DNA of 51,837 nt from Geodermatophilus chilensis (GCF_002802985.1 NZ_NVPT01000015.1:1-51837); one strand, 5' to 3'; counted from the stretch's first letter, positions 1 to 7,510 are shown. The notes: a model not told the origin generated them from the sequence alone. Program-made: numbers and translations.

Positions 1-1
1 T

Positions 2-91
2 CTGTCAACCGCGGCCAAGCACGGTCGCCGACCCTTCGACGTCCTGACCGAACTCACCAGCGGAAACGTCTGGATCCCAGCAACGACCTGA
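2..91 (+). mobile_element. Probable transposase C-terminal tail (5' end outside window)
   Basis: An open frame enters from the left edge and ends at the TGA at 89-91. Its last residues include AKHGRRPFDVLTELTSGN, then WIPATT and stop. An ending with a KHG motif, a short amphipathic helix and a W-[IL]-P tail resembles the C-terminus of some actinobacterial DDE transposases (IS66-like from memory). Only 29 residues are visible, so the family is uncertain. A mobile element here would fit the lower-GC gene and the truncated uvrB just downstream. Confidence 0.35.
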
Positions 92-121
92 ACAGTCACT
101 CGTGGGTTCGATGTCCGGCGC

Positions 122-418
122 ATGCAGGAGTTTGGCGCCAATCACTCTACGTATCGGTCGATGCAGGAAGTATCCTTGGATGCATTGCAGCGAGACGGCA
201 ATGTTGCTCTTCAGGCGCGACTGGCGGCCGCTGTCTCCTGTTTGGACCTGACGCCCTTCCAGAAAGACAAGTTGGCCGAACTGCAGTTGGACAGCATTGG
301 CGATGTGCTGTCTGCGTCGGAAACCAAATTCAAGACGCTCTACTATGTGGGTGACGTTCGAGCGCGGCAAATGAGAAATGCGGCTATCATGGCGGTGATC
401 GAGTATCTGTCAGGCTGA
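122..418 (+). CDS. Small protein with helix-hairpin-helix C-terminus, low-GC islet
   Basis: A 98-aa protein of unknown function. The C-terminal ~45 residues (DSIGDVLSASETKFKTLYYVGDVRARQMRNA, given here in part: DSIGDVLSASETKF and YYVGDVRARQMRNA) have the spacing of a SAM-like helix-hairpin-helix such as the RNA polymerase alpha C-terminal domain. This suggests DNA binding or a DNA-processing partner. The N-terminal half has no recognisable motif. Base composition is about 55% GC with codons such as TTT, AAA and TAT, unlike the >70% GC of every chromosomal gene in the window, so recent acquisition is likely. No good Shine-Dalgarno precedes the ATG, and it may be the 3' remnant of a longer gene. 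The next frame downstream is a uvrB remnant in the same phase. Confidence 0.45.
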   Translation: MQEFGANHSTYRSMQEVSLDALQRDGNVALQARLAAAVSCLDLTPFQKDKLAELQLDSIGDVLSASETKFKTLYYVGDVRARQMRNAAIMAVIEYLSG

Positions 419-577
419 CATCGCCTGCTCGCGTGCGAGCTGGCCGACCTCATCATCCAAATGAACAACCAGGCGCTGGCCGCCGCCTGGGAGCTGCAGT
501 TCGAGCTGGCCGACCGGCTGCGCGACGAGCTCACCGAGCTGAAGGAGCTGCGGCAACTCGACGCCGCGCACGCCTGA
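419..577 (+). pseudogene. uvrB: uvrB 3' remnant (UVR domain only)
   Basis: Directly after the preceding stop codon, in the same frame and with no start codon of its own, 52 residues read [17 protein letters not shown], then [20 protein letters not shown], then LRQLDAAHA and stop. This is the C-terminal UVR motif of excinuclease subunit B, the coiled-coil hairpin that contacts UvrA and UvrC. The helicase core (~600 residues) is absent, so the visible piece cannot be functional. In related actinobacteria uvrB lies near uvrA, as here. The 5' part has probably been separated by the insertion represented at 1-418; an intact copy may lie left of the window or elsewhere. Identification rests on the UVR pattern and gene neighbourhood. 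Confidence 0.6.
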
Positions 578-587
578 GCGCCGTCGG

Positions 588-1118
588 TCAGAGCTCGACG
601 TGGCAGTACAGGCGATGGCCGTCGGCGGCCGCCCTGCGGGCCAGGTCCCGCAGCCGGCGGAGAATGCCGACGTGCTCCTCGACGGCGGTGGCCTCCCAGC
701 GGGGCTGCTGGAGCTCCTCGGTGCGTCTCCACGAGGCGGCCACCTCGTGGAGACGCTCGTCCGAGGCGGCGGCGAGTGCATCACGGAGCGTGTCGGTCAG
801 CGTGACCACCACGTCGTCGGCGTCGTCCGGGCCTGTTCCGGGGGCACAAGCGAAGCGGGGGTCGGCTGCCACGTCGTCGTACGGGCGGACGGTCAGCAGT
901 TCCTCGAGCGTGCCCATGAGCACGGTCGGCTCCCAGCCTCGGGTCGTGAACCCCGGCCAGGCCGGGCCGAGCTCCACGGTCACCGGCTCCCGGCGGAACC
1001 AGCCGATCCGGCGGGTCCCCGTGACGGTCGGCCCGCCGAGCGGTCCGCCGGGCCGGCTGCCCGCGGCGGCTGCGTCGGCATCCCCGCGGGCGGCGAAGTA
1101 GGTGTGATCGACGCCCAC
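588..1118 (-). CDS. Hypothetical protein downstream of uvrB locus
   Basis: A 176-aa protein that I cannot assign to a family. The start is taken as the GTG at 1118 (VGVDHTYFAARGDADA), preceded by a GGTGGAGG stretch; longer GTG starts upstream would overlap the palindrome region. No membrane segment or signal peptide is visible. The middle contains an immunity-like or DUF-like run (WEPTVLMGTLEELLTV), and the C-terminal half is helical and charged (RRTEELQQPRWEATAVEEHV) ending YCHVEL. It is convergent with the uvrB remnant, with 10 nt between stops. Codon use is normal for the window, so it probably belongs to the native chromosome. Confidence 0.6.
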   Translation of the reverse strand: MGVDHTYFAARGDADAAAAGSRPGGPLGGPTVTGTRRIGWFRREPVTVELGPAWPGFTTRGWEPTVLMGTLEELLTVRPYDDVAADPRFACAPGTGPDDADDVVVTLTDTLRDALAAASDERLHEVAASWRRTEELQQPRWEATAVEEHVGILRRLRDLARRAAADGHRLYCHVEL

Positions 1119-1163
1119 GCCTCCACCCTGCCGTGGCCGGGCAGCGTGGCCCACGTCACGCGG

Positions 1164-1183
1164 CGATGAGATTGTTCTCATCG
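1164..1183. promoter_or_regulatory. Perfect 20-bp palindrome, candidate operator upstream of first terC
   Basis: GATGAGA-TTGT-TCTCATC, extended by one C/G pair on each side, is a perfect inverted repeat with 8-bp arms and a 4-nt centre. A TANNNT box (TAGCGT, 1205-1210) downstream would place the palindrome at about -53 to -34, overlapping the -35 region. The symmetry and AT-richer centre suit a dimeric repressor; the outline TGAGA-N4-TCTCA is reminiscent of FUR-superfamily sites, but I cannot name the regulator. It could also serve the divergent gene starting at 1118. Confidence 0.45.
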
Positions 1184-1271
1184 AGGGAACACGGCGCATC
1201 CCCGTAGCGTCGGTGGGGAAGTGACCCGCTCAATGGCGGCCCCGATACGTGGGCCGGCATCGGCGGTTCCG

Positions 1272-1376
1272 TGGAGGGGAGTATCCCCGCGCGGCGGTGT
1301 CGTCAGTACGGAGTCCCCATGGACCCCGGCGCCGTTGGCCACCTCAGAGGCGAGGGGGCGGGAGAGACCTCAGGTC
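1272..1376 (+). promoter_or_regulatory. yybP-ykoY manganese riboswitch 1
   Basis: Both conserved internal loops of the yybP-ykoY family are present: GGGGAGTA at 1276-1283 and GAGACCT at 1364-1370. A TCGTCA segment lies between them. The P1 helix closes as GAGG (1274-1277) with CCTC (1368-1371). In characterised members Mn2+ bridges the two loops and turns on expression of Mn exporters or TerC/Alx proteins. The element ends ~50 nt before the TTG start of the TerC gene. An open frame runs through it from 1221, but that upstream part is leader RNA, not protein. Confidence 0.85.
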
Positions 1377-1424
1377 CGACATGGCGGCGCCGTGCGCGCC
1401 GCCGAGTCACCGGAGGTATCTGCC

Positions 1425-2588
1425 TTGGACGTGCCCTTCTGGGTGTGGGCGCTGACGATCGCCGCGATCGTCGGCATGCTCGTCTTCGACTTCGTCGGTC
1501 ACGTGCGCACGCCGCACGCGCCGACGCTCCGTGAGTCGGCCGTCTGGTCGGCGGTCTACATCGCCATCGCCGTGGTCTTCGGCCTGCTGGTCCTGTGGTT
1601 CTCCGGCGGCCAGTACGCCGGTGAGTACTTCGCCGGGTACATCACCGAGAAGAGCCTCTCGGTGGACAACCTCTTCGTGTTCGTCCTGATCATGGCCAGC
1701 TTCGCGGTACCACGGGAGCTGCAGCAGAAGGTGCTGCTGTTCGGCATCGCCTTCGCCCTGGCCCTGCGGACGGTGTTCATCTTCGTCGGCGCCGCGGCCA
1801 TCGAGCAGTTCAGCTGGATCTTCTACATCTTCGGCGGTTTCCTCATCTGGACCGCGTGGGCGCAGGCGAAGAGCGGCGGCCACTCGCACGACGAGGAGTT
1901 CAAGGAGAACGCCTCGCTGCGGCTGGCCCGCAAGGTCTTCCCGACGACCGACGAGTACCACTCCGACAGGATGATCACCACGATCCGGGGCCGGCGGCAC
2001 ATCACCCCGCTGGCCATCGCCCTGGTCGCCATCGCCAGCGCGGACATCCTCTTCGCCGTCGACTCGATTCCGGCGATCTTCGGCCTGACCCAGGAGACCT
2101 ACCTGGTCTTCACCGCCAACGCCTTCGCGCTGCTGGGTCTGCGACAGCTGTTCTTCCTCATCGACGGCCTGCTCGACCGGCTGGTCTACCTGTCCTACGG
2201 CCTGGCCGTGATCCTCGGCTTCATCGGCGTGAAGCTGCTCATCCACGCGCTGCACGAGAACGAGCTGCCGTTCATCAACGGCGGCGAGCACGTCACGGTG
2301 ATCCCCGAGGTGCCGACCTGGCTGTCGCTGACGGTCATCCTGGCCACGCTGGTCGTGACCACGGTGGCGAGCCTGGCGAAGAACCGGCGCGACGCGGCGC
2401 GCGGCGTCCAGTCGCCCACCGACGCCGGGGACCCGGCAGCGGGCCGCGCGGGGCTCGTCGCCATGGGCCCCGGCGACCACGACCCGCACGCCACGGCTCC
2501 GGACGAGGCGCCGCCCTCGCCGCACGACGCGCCGGTGACCGATGCCGGCGAGCACGCACCCAGCGGTTCCACCCGCTACCGCGGCTGA
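1425..2588 (+). CDS. TerC-family integral membrane protein 1, riboswitch-controlled
   Basis: A 387-aa TerC-family membrane protein, likely involved in Mn2+ or other metal export or homeostasis. About nine hydrophobic segments are visible. Family landmarks are SVDNLFVFVLIM near residue 80, ADILFAVDSIPAIFGLT near 205, and the paired block IDGLLDRLVYLSYGLAVILG followed by FIGVKLLIHALHENELPF. The conserved acidic residues in the first two blocks are those thought to bind metal. A C-terminal tail of ~80 residues is hydrophilic and disordered. Start: TTG at 1425, eight nt after GGAGG (1412-1416); it aligns with the ATG of the paralogue at 3016. A longer in-frame start at 1221 would translate the riboswitch and is rejected. 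Transcription ends at a strong hairpin after the stop. The metal is inferred from the riboswitch. Confidence 0.85.
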   Translation: MDVPFWVWALTIAAIVGMLVFDFVGHVRTPHAPTLRESAVWSAVYIAIAVVFGLLVLWFSGGQYAGEYFAGYITEKSLSVDNLFVFVLIMASFAVPRELQQKVLLFGIAFALALRTVFIFVGAAAIEQFSWIFYIFGGFLIWTAWAQAKSGGHSHDEEFKENASLRLARKVFPTTDEYHSDRMITTIRGRRHITPLAIALVAIASADILFAVDSIPAIFGLTQETYLVFTANAFALLGLRQLFFLIDGLLDRLVYLSYGLAVILGFIGVKLLIHALHENELPFINGGEHVTVIPEVPTWLSLTVILATLVVTTVASLAKNRRDAARGVQSPTDAGDPAAGRAGLVAMGPGDHDPHATAPDEAPPSPHDAPVTDAGEHAPSGSTRYRG

Positions 2589-2602
2589 CCGCTCGACCCA
2601 CC

Positions 2603-2640
2603 ACACCGGGCCCGTCCTCTCCTGAGGGCGGGCCCGGTGT
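2603..2640 (+). terminator. Rho-independent-type hairpin after first terC
   Basis: Perfect 12-bp arms (ACACCGGGCCCG at 2603-2614 and CGGGCCCGGTGT at 2629-2640) start 15 nt after the terC1 stop. An inner CCTC/GAGG pairing shortens the loop. There is no T-tract, as is usual in high-GC actinobacteria. Confidence 0.7.
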
Positions 2641-2875
2641 CGTCGTCCGACTGTGGCGAACAGCCGCCGGGCACGCCGGACCAGGGACTCTGGGTCAGAG
2701 CGGCAGCCCCGTGTAAAGGAGGTCCTGGCGAGGCTCCGAGGTCCGGGGTGGGGCGCGGCGCGCCCGGACGGCGTCCGGGACGTCACGTCGAGGGACGACC
2801 AGCGAGCAGGTACGGTGAGCGCCACGGCTTCAGAAGGCCGCAGCCGCTGACGGCTGCGCCGGTCCGGGGCCGTTC
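2641..2875 (+). promoter_or_regulatory. Intergenic promoter region and leader for second terC
   Basis: No convincing gene lies in this stretch. A TANNNT box, TACGGT (2811-2816), is the best -10 candidate and would give a leader of ~195 nt containing riboswitch 2. A small hairpin (GCAGCCG/CGGCTGC, 2840-2857) precedes the riboswitch. No clear -35 was found. Confidence 0.35.
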
Positions 2876-2983
2876 GATGGAGGGGAGTATCCCCCCGCGG
2901 CAGTGTCGTCATCACGAGGTCCCACGGCCTCCGGTGCTGCCGATCGTCGGCCTCCGGGTCGGCGGTGGGAGAGACCTCCGGTG
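2876..2983 (+). promoter_or_regulatory. yybP-ykoY manganese riboswitch 2
   Basis: A second copy of the same class: GGGGAGTA at 2882-2889, TCGTCA in the middle, and GAGACCT at 2971-2977. P1 pairs GGAGG (2879-2883) with CCTCC (2975-2979). The central stems differ in length and sequence from copy 1 although both loops are conserved, so this is a real structured element and not a recent duplicate. The GGAGG ribosome site of the downstream gene (3001-3005) lies only ~20 nt beyond P1, which would allow control of translation. Confidence 0.85.
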
Positions 2984-3015
2984 CTGATCTGCCAGTCCCC
3001 GGAGGAAATGGCCGC

Positions 3016-4125
3016 ATGGAACTCCCTGTCTGGTTCGAGGTCGCGACGTTCGTGGGGCTCACGGTCCTGCTGCTCGCCGACCTCGCCATCGTCGCCCGCC
3101 GCCCGCACGAGCCCTCCGTGAAGGAGGCCGGGATCTGGGTGAGCTTCTACGTGGCGCTGGCGCTGCTGTTCGGCCTGCTGCTGCTCGCCTTCACCAACGG
3201 CAGGTACGCGACGGAGTTCTACGCCGGCTGGCTCACCGAGTACTCGCTCTCGGTGGACAACCTCTTCGTCTTCGTGATCATCATGGCCCGCTTCCGGGTG
3301 CCCCGGCACCTGCAGCAGGAGGCGCTGATGGTCGGCATCATCATCGCCCTGGTCCTGCGCGGGATCTTCATCCTGCTCGGCGCCGCGGTGATCGAGCGGT
3401 TCATCTGGGTCTTCTACATCTTCGGCGCCTTCCTCGTGTACACCGCGATCAACCTGGTCCGGCACCGTGGCGACGACGAGGACTACGAGGAGAACGCCTT
3501 CATCCGGCGGATGCGCCGGGTCCTGCCGATGACGCAGGACTTCCAGGGCGCCAAGATCCGCGTCACGGAGAACGGCAAGAAGCTGTGGACCCCGATGGTC
3601 ATCGTCTTCCTCGCCCTCGGGACGACGGACCTCCTGTTCGCGCTCGACAGCATCCCGGCGATCTTCGGCCTCACCCGGGAGCCGTTCATCGTCTTCACCG
3701 CGAACGTCTTCGCGCTCATGGGGCTCCGGCAGCTGTACTTCCTGCTCGGCGGCCTGCTCAAGCGGCTGGTCTACCTGTCGCTGGGCCTGGCGGTCATCCT
3801 CGCCTTCATCGGCGTCAAGCTGATCCTCGAGGCCCTGCACGAGAACAACCTGCCGTTCATCAACGGCGGCGAGCACGTCGAGGCGGTCCCGACGATCCCG
3901 ATCTGGCTGTCGCTGAGCGTCATCCTCGGCGTCCTGCTCATCGCCACGGTCGCCAGCCTGCTGAAGACCCGCGGCCAGCTGCCCGAGGAGGAGGCCGGCC
4001 TCGGGGCTCCCCACGTCGACCCGGAGACCGCCGAGTCCGTCGCCACGGGTGGCCCCGCGGCCGCGGCCAAGGCCGAGTCGCGGCTCTCGGCGGAGCCCGA
4101 CGAGGAGAACACCCGCCGCCGCTGA
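3016..4125 (+). CDS. TerC-family integral membrane protein 2, riboswitch-controlled
   Basis: A 369-aa paralogue of the gene at 1425. Start ATG at 3016 (MELPVWFEVATFVGLTV) lies 10 nt after GGAGG. The same landmarks occur: SVDNLFVFVIIMARFRVP, TDLLFALDSIPAIFGLT, and GGLLKRLVYLSLGLAVILA followed by FIGVKLILEALHENNLPF. The two proteins are similar through the membrane core but diverge in the cytosolic loop (here RHRGDDEDYEENAF) and the C-terminal tail. Each has its own riboswitch, so they are separate transcription units responding to the same metal. Possible roles are Mn2+ export or metal loading of exported proteins; the sequence does not distinguish these. The S9-like gene starts 24 nt after the stop and may be co-transcribed. 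Confidence 0.85.
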   Translation: MELPVWFEVATFVGLTVLLLADLAIVARRPHEPSVKEAGIWVSFYVALALLFGLLLLAFTNGRYATEFYAGWLTEYSLSVDNLFVFVIIMARFRVPRHLQQEALMVGIIIALVLRGIFILLGAAVIERFIWVFYIFGAFLVYTAINLVRHRGDDEDYEENAFIRRMRRVLPMTQDFQGAKIRVTENGKKLWTPMVIVFLALGTTDLLFALDSIPAIFGLTREPFIVFTANVFALMGLRQLYFLLGGLLKRLVYLSLGLAVILAFIGVKLILEALHENNLPFINGGEHVEAVPTIPIWLSLSVILGVLLIATVASLLKTRGQLPEEEAGLGAPHVDPETAESVATGGPAAAAKAESRLSAEPDEENTRRR

Positions 4126-4149
4126 GCCGCGCGCCCGGGAAGCACCACC

Positions 4150-6153
4150 GTGCGCCCTGACGACCTCGCGCTGCTGCGCACCCCCGGCGTCCCCACGGTC
4201 TCCCCGGACGGGCGGATGGCCGTCGTCGCGGTCACCCGGCCCGACCCGGGAGACGACGCGGAGCGCAGCCGGCTGTGGGCCGTGCCCACCGACGGGTCGG
4301 CGCCGGCCCGCCCGCTGACGCCCGGCCCGCGGGACACCGACCCGGTGTTCTCCCCGGACGGCCGCTGGCTGGCCTACCGGGGGGCCGAGCCGGGCGAGCC
4401 GGCACAGCTGCACCTGCTGCCCACGGCCGGCGGCGCTCCCCGCCGGCTGACCGACGCCCCGCTGGGGATCGGCCGGCCGGTCTGGTCGCCGGACTCCCGC
4501 CGGCTGGCCTTCACCGCCCGGGTACCCCAGGTCGACCGTTCCGGCACCGACCGCGCCGCGCAGCCGCCCTGGCTGGTCACCACGCTGCGCTGGCAGGCCG
4601 ACGGCGCCGGGGTCGTGACCGACCGGCACAGCCACGTCTTCGTCCTCGACCTGCCGGCCGACGGGGAGGACGACGGGACGCCGCCGCGGCCCCGGCAGGT
4701 CACCGACGGCACCGCCGACGACACCGACGTCACCTGGAGCCCGGACGGCGCCGAGCTGGCGTTCGTCTCCGCCCGGCACGCCCGCGCCGACCGCGACCTG
4801 GTGCGCGACGTGTACGCCGTCCCGGCCGCGGGCGGGACGCTGCGCCGGGTCACCGACGGCCGGGCGTGGTGCGCGCGGCCCGCCTACGACCCCTCCGGCG
4901 ACTGGATCTGGCTGACCGCCCGGCTCGAGCTGGGCGCCGACGGGCTGGACGTCGTCGGCCGCGGCGCGACGCTGTGCCGGGTGCGGGCGACCGGCGGTGC
5001 GCCCGAGCCGGTGCTCGCCCCGGCCGCCACCGACCGGGGCGACGCGACGCCGGCGACCGTGCTGGCCGGGGGAGCGGCCCACCTCGGGGTGCGGTCGCGC
5101 GGCGCCGTCGAGCTGCTCCGCGTGCCGCTGGACGGGGGGCCGCCCGACGCGCTGGTCGACGGGCCGTTCACCGTGCACGGGCTGGCCGCGGCCGGCGGGG
5201 TCGTCGTCGCCACGGTGCGGCACGACCGCTCGGCGGGTGAGCTGATCGCCGTCACGCCGGGCCGGCGGCGGCTGCTCACCGGCTTCGGCCGGGCGCTGGG
5301 CGCCACCGGGCGGCTGCACCGCGCGGAGGAGCGCACCGCGACCGCACCGGACGGCACCGATGTGCACGGGTGGGTGACCGTGCCCGGGGGGCCGGGGCCG
5401 CATCCGGTGCTGCTGTGCCTGCCCGACCCGCTGCACCGCTCGGAGGGCTGGTCGCTGTCGGTGGACACGCAAGTGCTCGTGTCCGCCGGCTACGCCGTCG
5501 TCCGCTGCGCTCCGCGGGGCTCGCCCGGGTACGGGCAGGCGCACGCCCGCGCGGTGCGCGGCGCCGGCGGCACGGTGGACGCCGACGACGTCACCGCGTT
5601 CCTCGACGCCGTGCTGGCCGACCCGGCGCTCGACCCCGAGCGGGTCGGGGTCATGGGCACCGGCTACGGCGGCTGGCTGGCGACCGTGCTCACCGGGGGG
5701 ACGACGCGGTTCGCCGCGGCCGTCGTCGACGGGGGGCTCACCGACCCGGCCGGTCTGGTGGGCACCTCCGACGTCGGCTGGTGGTTCGTCGACCAGTATC
5801 TCGGCGCTGACCCGCCGCGGCCCGTGGCGACCACCACGCCGACCCTCGTGGTGCACGGGGAGGACGACCGGCGCTTCCCGCGCGAGCAGGGCGTGCGGCG
5901 CTACGTCGAGCTCAAGCGCCGCGGCGTCCCGGCGGAGTTCCTGCTCTTCCCCGGGGAGGGATCGGACCTCGGCCGCAGCGGGCGGCCCCGGCACCGGCTG
6001 GCCCGGCTCGAGCACCTGCTGCGCTGGTGGGCGCGCTGGCTGCCGGTCACCCCGGATGAGGACCTCCCGGTTGAGGTCGTGGACGGCGGACCGCCACCGG
6101 CCGCGGGGGATTCGCCTTTCGCGCGGGAATGGCGATCCCCGCACACCCGCTGA
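4150..6153 (+). CDS. S9-family (prolyl oligopeptidase-like) protein with degenerate catalytic triad
   Basis: A 667-aa protein with the S9 layout. The N-terminal ~380 residues are WD/TolB-like propeller repeats (SPDGRWLAYRG, SPDSRRLAFTA, SPDGAELAFVS). They are followed by an alpha/beta-hydrolase domain. The nucleophile elbow, normally GGSYGG, reads GTGYGG, with Gly505 in the serine position. The usual EGHGL histidine motif reads GEGSDLG, with Ser605 in the histidine position. The Asp motif HGEDDRRFP (Asp573) remains. The surrounding sequence (RFAAAVVDGGLTDP, SDVGWW, SGRPRHRLARLEHLLRWW) is otherwise canonical, so the fold is kept but peptidase activity is unlikely. It probably serves as a binding or scaffold protein. 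GTG start 24 nt after terC2; a hairpin terminator follows. Confidence 0.8.
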   Translation: MRPDDLALLRTPGVPTVSPDGRMAVVAVTRPDPGDDAERSRLWAVPTDGSAPARPLTPGPRDTDPVFSPDGRWLAYRGAEPGEPAQLHLLPTAGGAPRRLTDAPLGIGRPVWSPDSRRLAFTARVPQVDRSGTDRAAQPPWLVTTLRWQADGAGVVTDRHSHVFVLDLPADGEDDGTPPRPRQVTDGTADDTDVTWSPDGAELAFVSARHARADRDLVRDVYAVPAAGGTLRRVTDGRAWCARPAYDPSGDWIWLTARLELGADGLDVVGRGATLCRVRATGGAPEPVLAPAATDRGDATPATVLAGGAAHLGVRSRGAVELLRVPLDGGPPDALVDGPFTVHGLAAAGGVVVATVRHDRSAGELIAVTPGRRRLLTGFGRALGATGRLHRAEERTATAPDGTDVHGWVTVPGGPGPHPVLLCLPDPLHRSEGWSLSVDTQVLVSAGYAVVRCAPRGSPGYGQAHARAVRGAGGTVDADDVTAFLDAVLADPALDPERVGVMGTGYGGWLATVLTGGTTRFAAAVVDGGLTDPAGLVGTSDVGWWFVDQYLGADPPRPVATTTPTLVVHGEDDRRFPREQGVRRYVELKRRGVPAEFLLFPGEGSDLGRSGRPRHRLARLEHLLRWWARWLPVTPDEDLPVEVVDGGPPPAAGDSPFAREWRSPHTR

Positions 6154-6159
6154 CGCCGC

Positions 6160-6194
6160 GTGGCTGCCCGACCGGGTCCCGAGCGGGCAGCCAC
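6160..6194 (+). terminator. Hairpin terminator after the S9-like gene
   Basis: Perfect 11-bp arms, GTGGCTGCCCG (6160-6170) and CGGGCAGCCAC (6184-6194), with a 13-nt loop, begin 7 nt after the stop codon. Confidence 0.65.
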
Positions 6195-6251
6195 CTGCGG
6201 GATGACGCCCGGCCTGCGAGGGTGGGCCGACCCGACACGAGGAGGTCCGCC

Positions 6252-7502
6252 GTGGTCGAGCGCCGGGTGCCCCGCTGGGCCGAGCTGCGCGAGCTGGTCC
6301 GCGTGCGCAGTCTCCCCGGGGACGCGACCGACCGCCGGCTGGCCGCGGCCGCCACCGTCGGCGACCTGCGCGAGGTCGCCCGCCGCCGGGCGCCGCGGGC
6401 GGTCTTCGACTACACCGACGGCGCCGCCGGCGCGGAGGTCAGCCTGCGCCGCGCGCGGGAGGCGTTCGCCCGCGTCGAGTTCCGCCCCAGCGTGCTGCGC
6501 GACGTCGCCGCGGTCGACCCGTCCACGACGGTGCTGGGCCGGCCGTCGTCCCTGCCGCTGGTGTTCGCACCGACCGGCTTCACCCGGCTCATGCACACCG
6601 AGGGGGAGTCCGCGGTCGGCCGGGTGGCCGAGCGGGTCGGCATCCCGTACGCGCTGTCCACCATGGGGACGACGACCGTCGAGGAGCTCGCCGCCGCGGC
6701 GCCCGGTGCCCGGCGGTGGTTCCAGCTCTACCTGTGGCGCGACCGCGAGGCCAGCGCGGCGCTGGTCGCCCGGGCCGCGGCGGCCGGCTACGAGGCGCTG
6801 GTGCTCACCGTCGACACCCCGGTCGCCGGGTCGCGGCTGCGCGACGTCCGCAACGGCTTCACCATCCCGCCGGCGCTGACCCTGCGCACGATCGCCGACG
6901 CCGCCGTCCACCCGCGCTGGTGGGTCGACCTGCTCACCACCCCGCCGCTGGAGTTCGCCTCGCTGCGCTCCTGGGGTGGGACCGTCGCCGAGCTCGCCGA
7001 CCGCGTCTTCGAGCCGGCCGCCACGCTCGCCGACCTGCGGACGCTGCGGGAGACGTGGCGCGGCGCGCTCGTCGTCAAGGGCGTGCAGACGGCGGAGGAC
7101 GCCCGCGCGGTCGTGGACGCCGGCGCGGACGCCGTCGTCGTCTCCAACCACGGCGGCCGCCAGCTCGACCGCGCGCCCACACCGCTGGAGGAGCTGCCCG
7201 CGGTGGTCGCGGCGGTGGGCGACCGGGCCGAGGTCTACCTGGACGGCGGCATCCTCGACGGGGCCGACGTCGTCGCCGCGGTGGCCTGCGGCGCCCGGGC
7301 CTGCCTGGTCGGCCGCGCCTACCTCTACGGGCTGATGGCCGGCGGGGAGCGCGGGGTGCAACGGGTCGCCGACATCCTGGCCCGGGAGATCACCCGCACG
7401 CTGCAGCTGCTCGGCGTCCCGTCGGTCGCGGAGCTGACGCCCGACCGCGTCCGGCTGCGGGGTGCTGCCGCGGCGTTGCCGCCGGTCCCCGCGCGTCCCT
7501 AG
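6252..7502 (+). CDS. lldD: L-lactate dehydrogenase (quinone), FMN-dependent, LldD2-like
   Basis: A 416-aa FMN-dependent alpha-hydroxy-acid dehydrogenase, predicted to oxidise L-lactate to pyruvate and pass electrons to the quinone pool. It follows the mycobacterial LldD2 pattern from N-terminus (VPRWAELRELV, AVFDYTDGAAG) through APTGFTRLMHTEGE, the active-site block SNHGGRQLDRAPTPLEELP (catalytic His300), and FMN-phosphate segments YLDGGILDGADVV and LVGRAYLYGLMAGGE. Start is the GTG at 6252, 6 nt after GGAGG (6241-6245); an in-frame ATG at 6129 would overlap the previous gene and the terminator. Substrate assignment is by family resemblance; other 2-hydroxy acids are possible. Confidence 0.85.
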   Translation: MVERRVPRWAELRELVRVRSLPGDATDRRLAAAATVGDLREVARRRAPRAVFDYTDGAAGAEVSLRRAREAFARVEFRPSVLRDVAAVDPSTTVLGRPSSLPLVFAPTGFTRLMHTEGESAVGRVAERVGIPYALSTMGTTTVEELAAAAPGARRWFQLYLWRDREASAALVARAAAAGYEALVLTVDTPVAGSRLRDVRNGFTIPPALTLRTIADAAVHPRWWVDLLTTPPLEFASLRSWGGTVAELADRVFEPAATLADLRTLRETWRGALVVKGVQTAEDARAVVDAGADAVVVSNHGGRQLDRAPTPLEELPAVVAAVGDRAEVYLDGGILDGADVVAAVACGARACLVGRAYLYGLMAGGERGVQRVADILAREITRTLQLLGVPSVAELTPDRVRLRGAAAALPPVPARP

Positions 7503-7505
7503 GGT
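7500..7505 (+). promoter_or_regulatory. Candidate -10 box (TAGGGT) for a leaderless acetamidase transcript
   Basis: TAGGGT ends 5 nt before the ATG at 7511 and overlaps the lldD stop codon. There is no proper Shine-Dalgarno, so a transcript starting at or next to the ATG is likely. Confidence 0.4.
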
Positions 7506-7510
7506 GCGGC

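Noticed and set aside
1221-1424. N-terminal extension of the first TerC gene
   Set aside because: Covers the riboswitch and has no homology; TTG 1425 with GGAGG aligns with the paralogue start.
2830-6144. 1104-codon open frame on the minus strand
   Set aside because: Antisense shadow of terC2 and the S9-like gene; Arg/Gly/Pro/Ala-rich with no family motif, caused by high GC3.
6205-6230. GCCTGCGAGGGTGGG near lldD as a possible fourth structured repeat
   Set aside because: Only the loop-like core matches; no outer or inner stem and no GGTCCT end.
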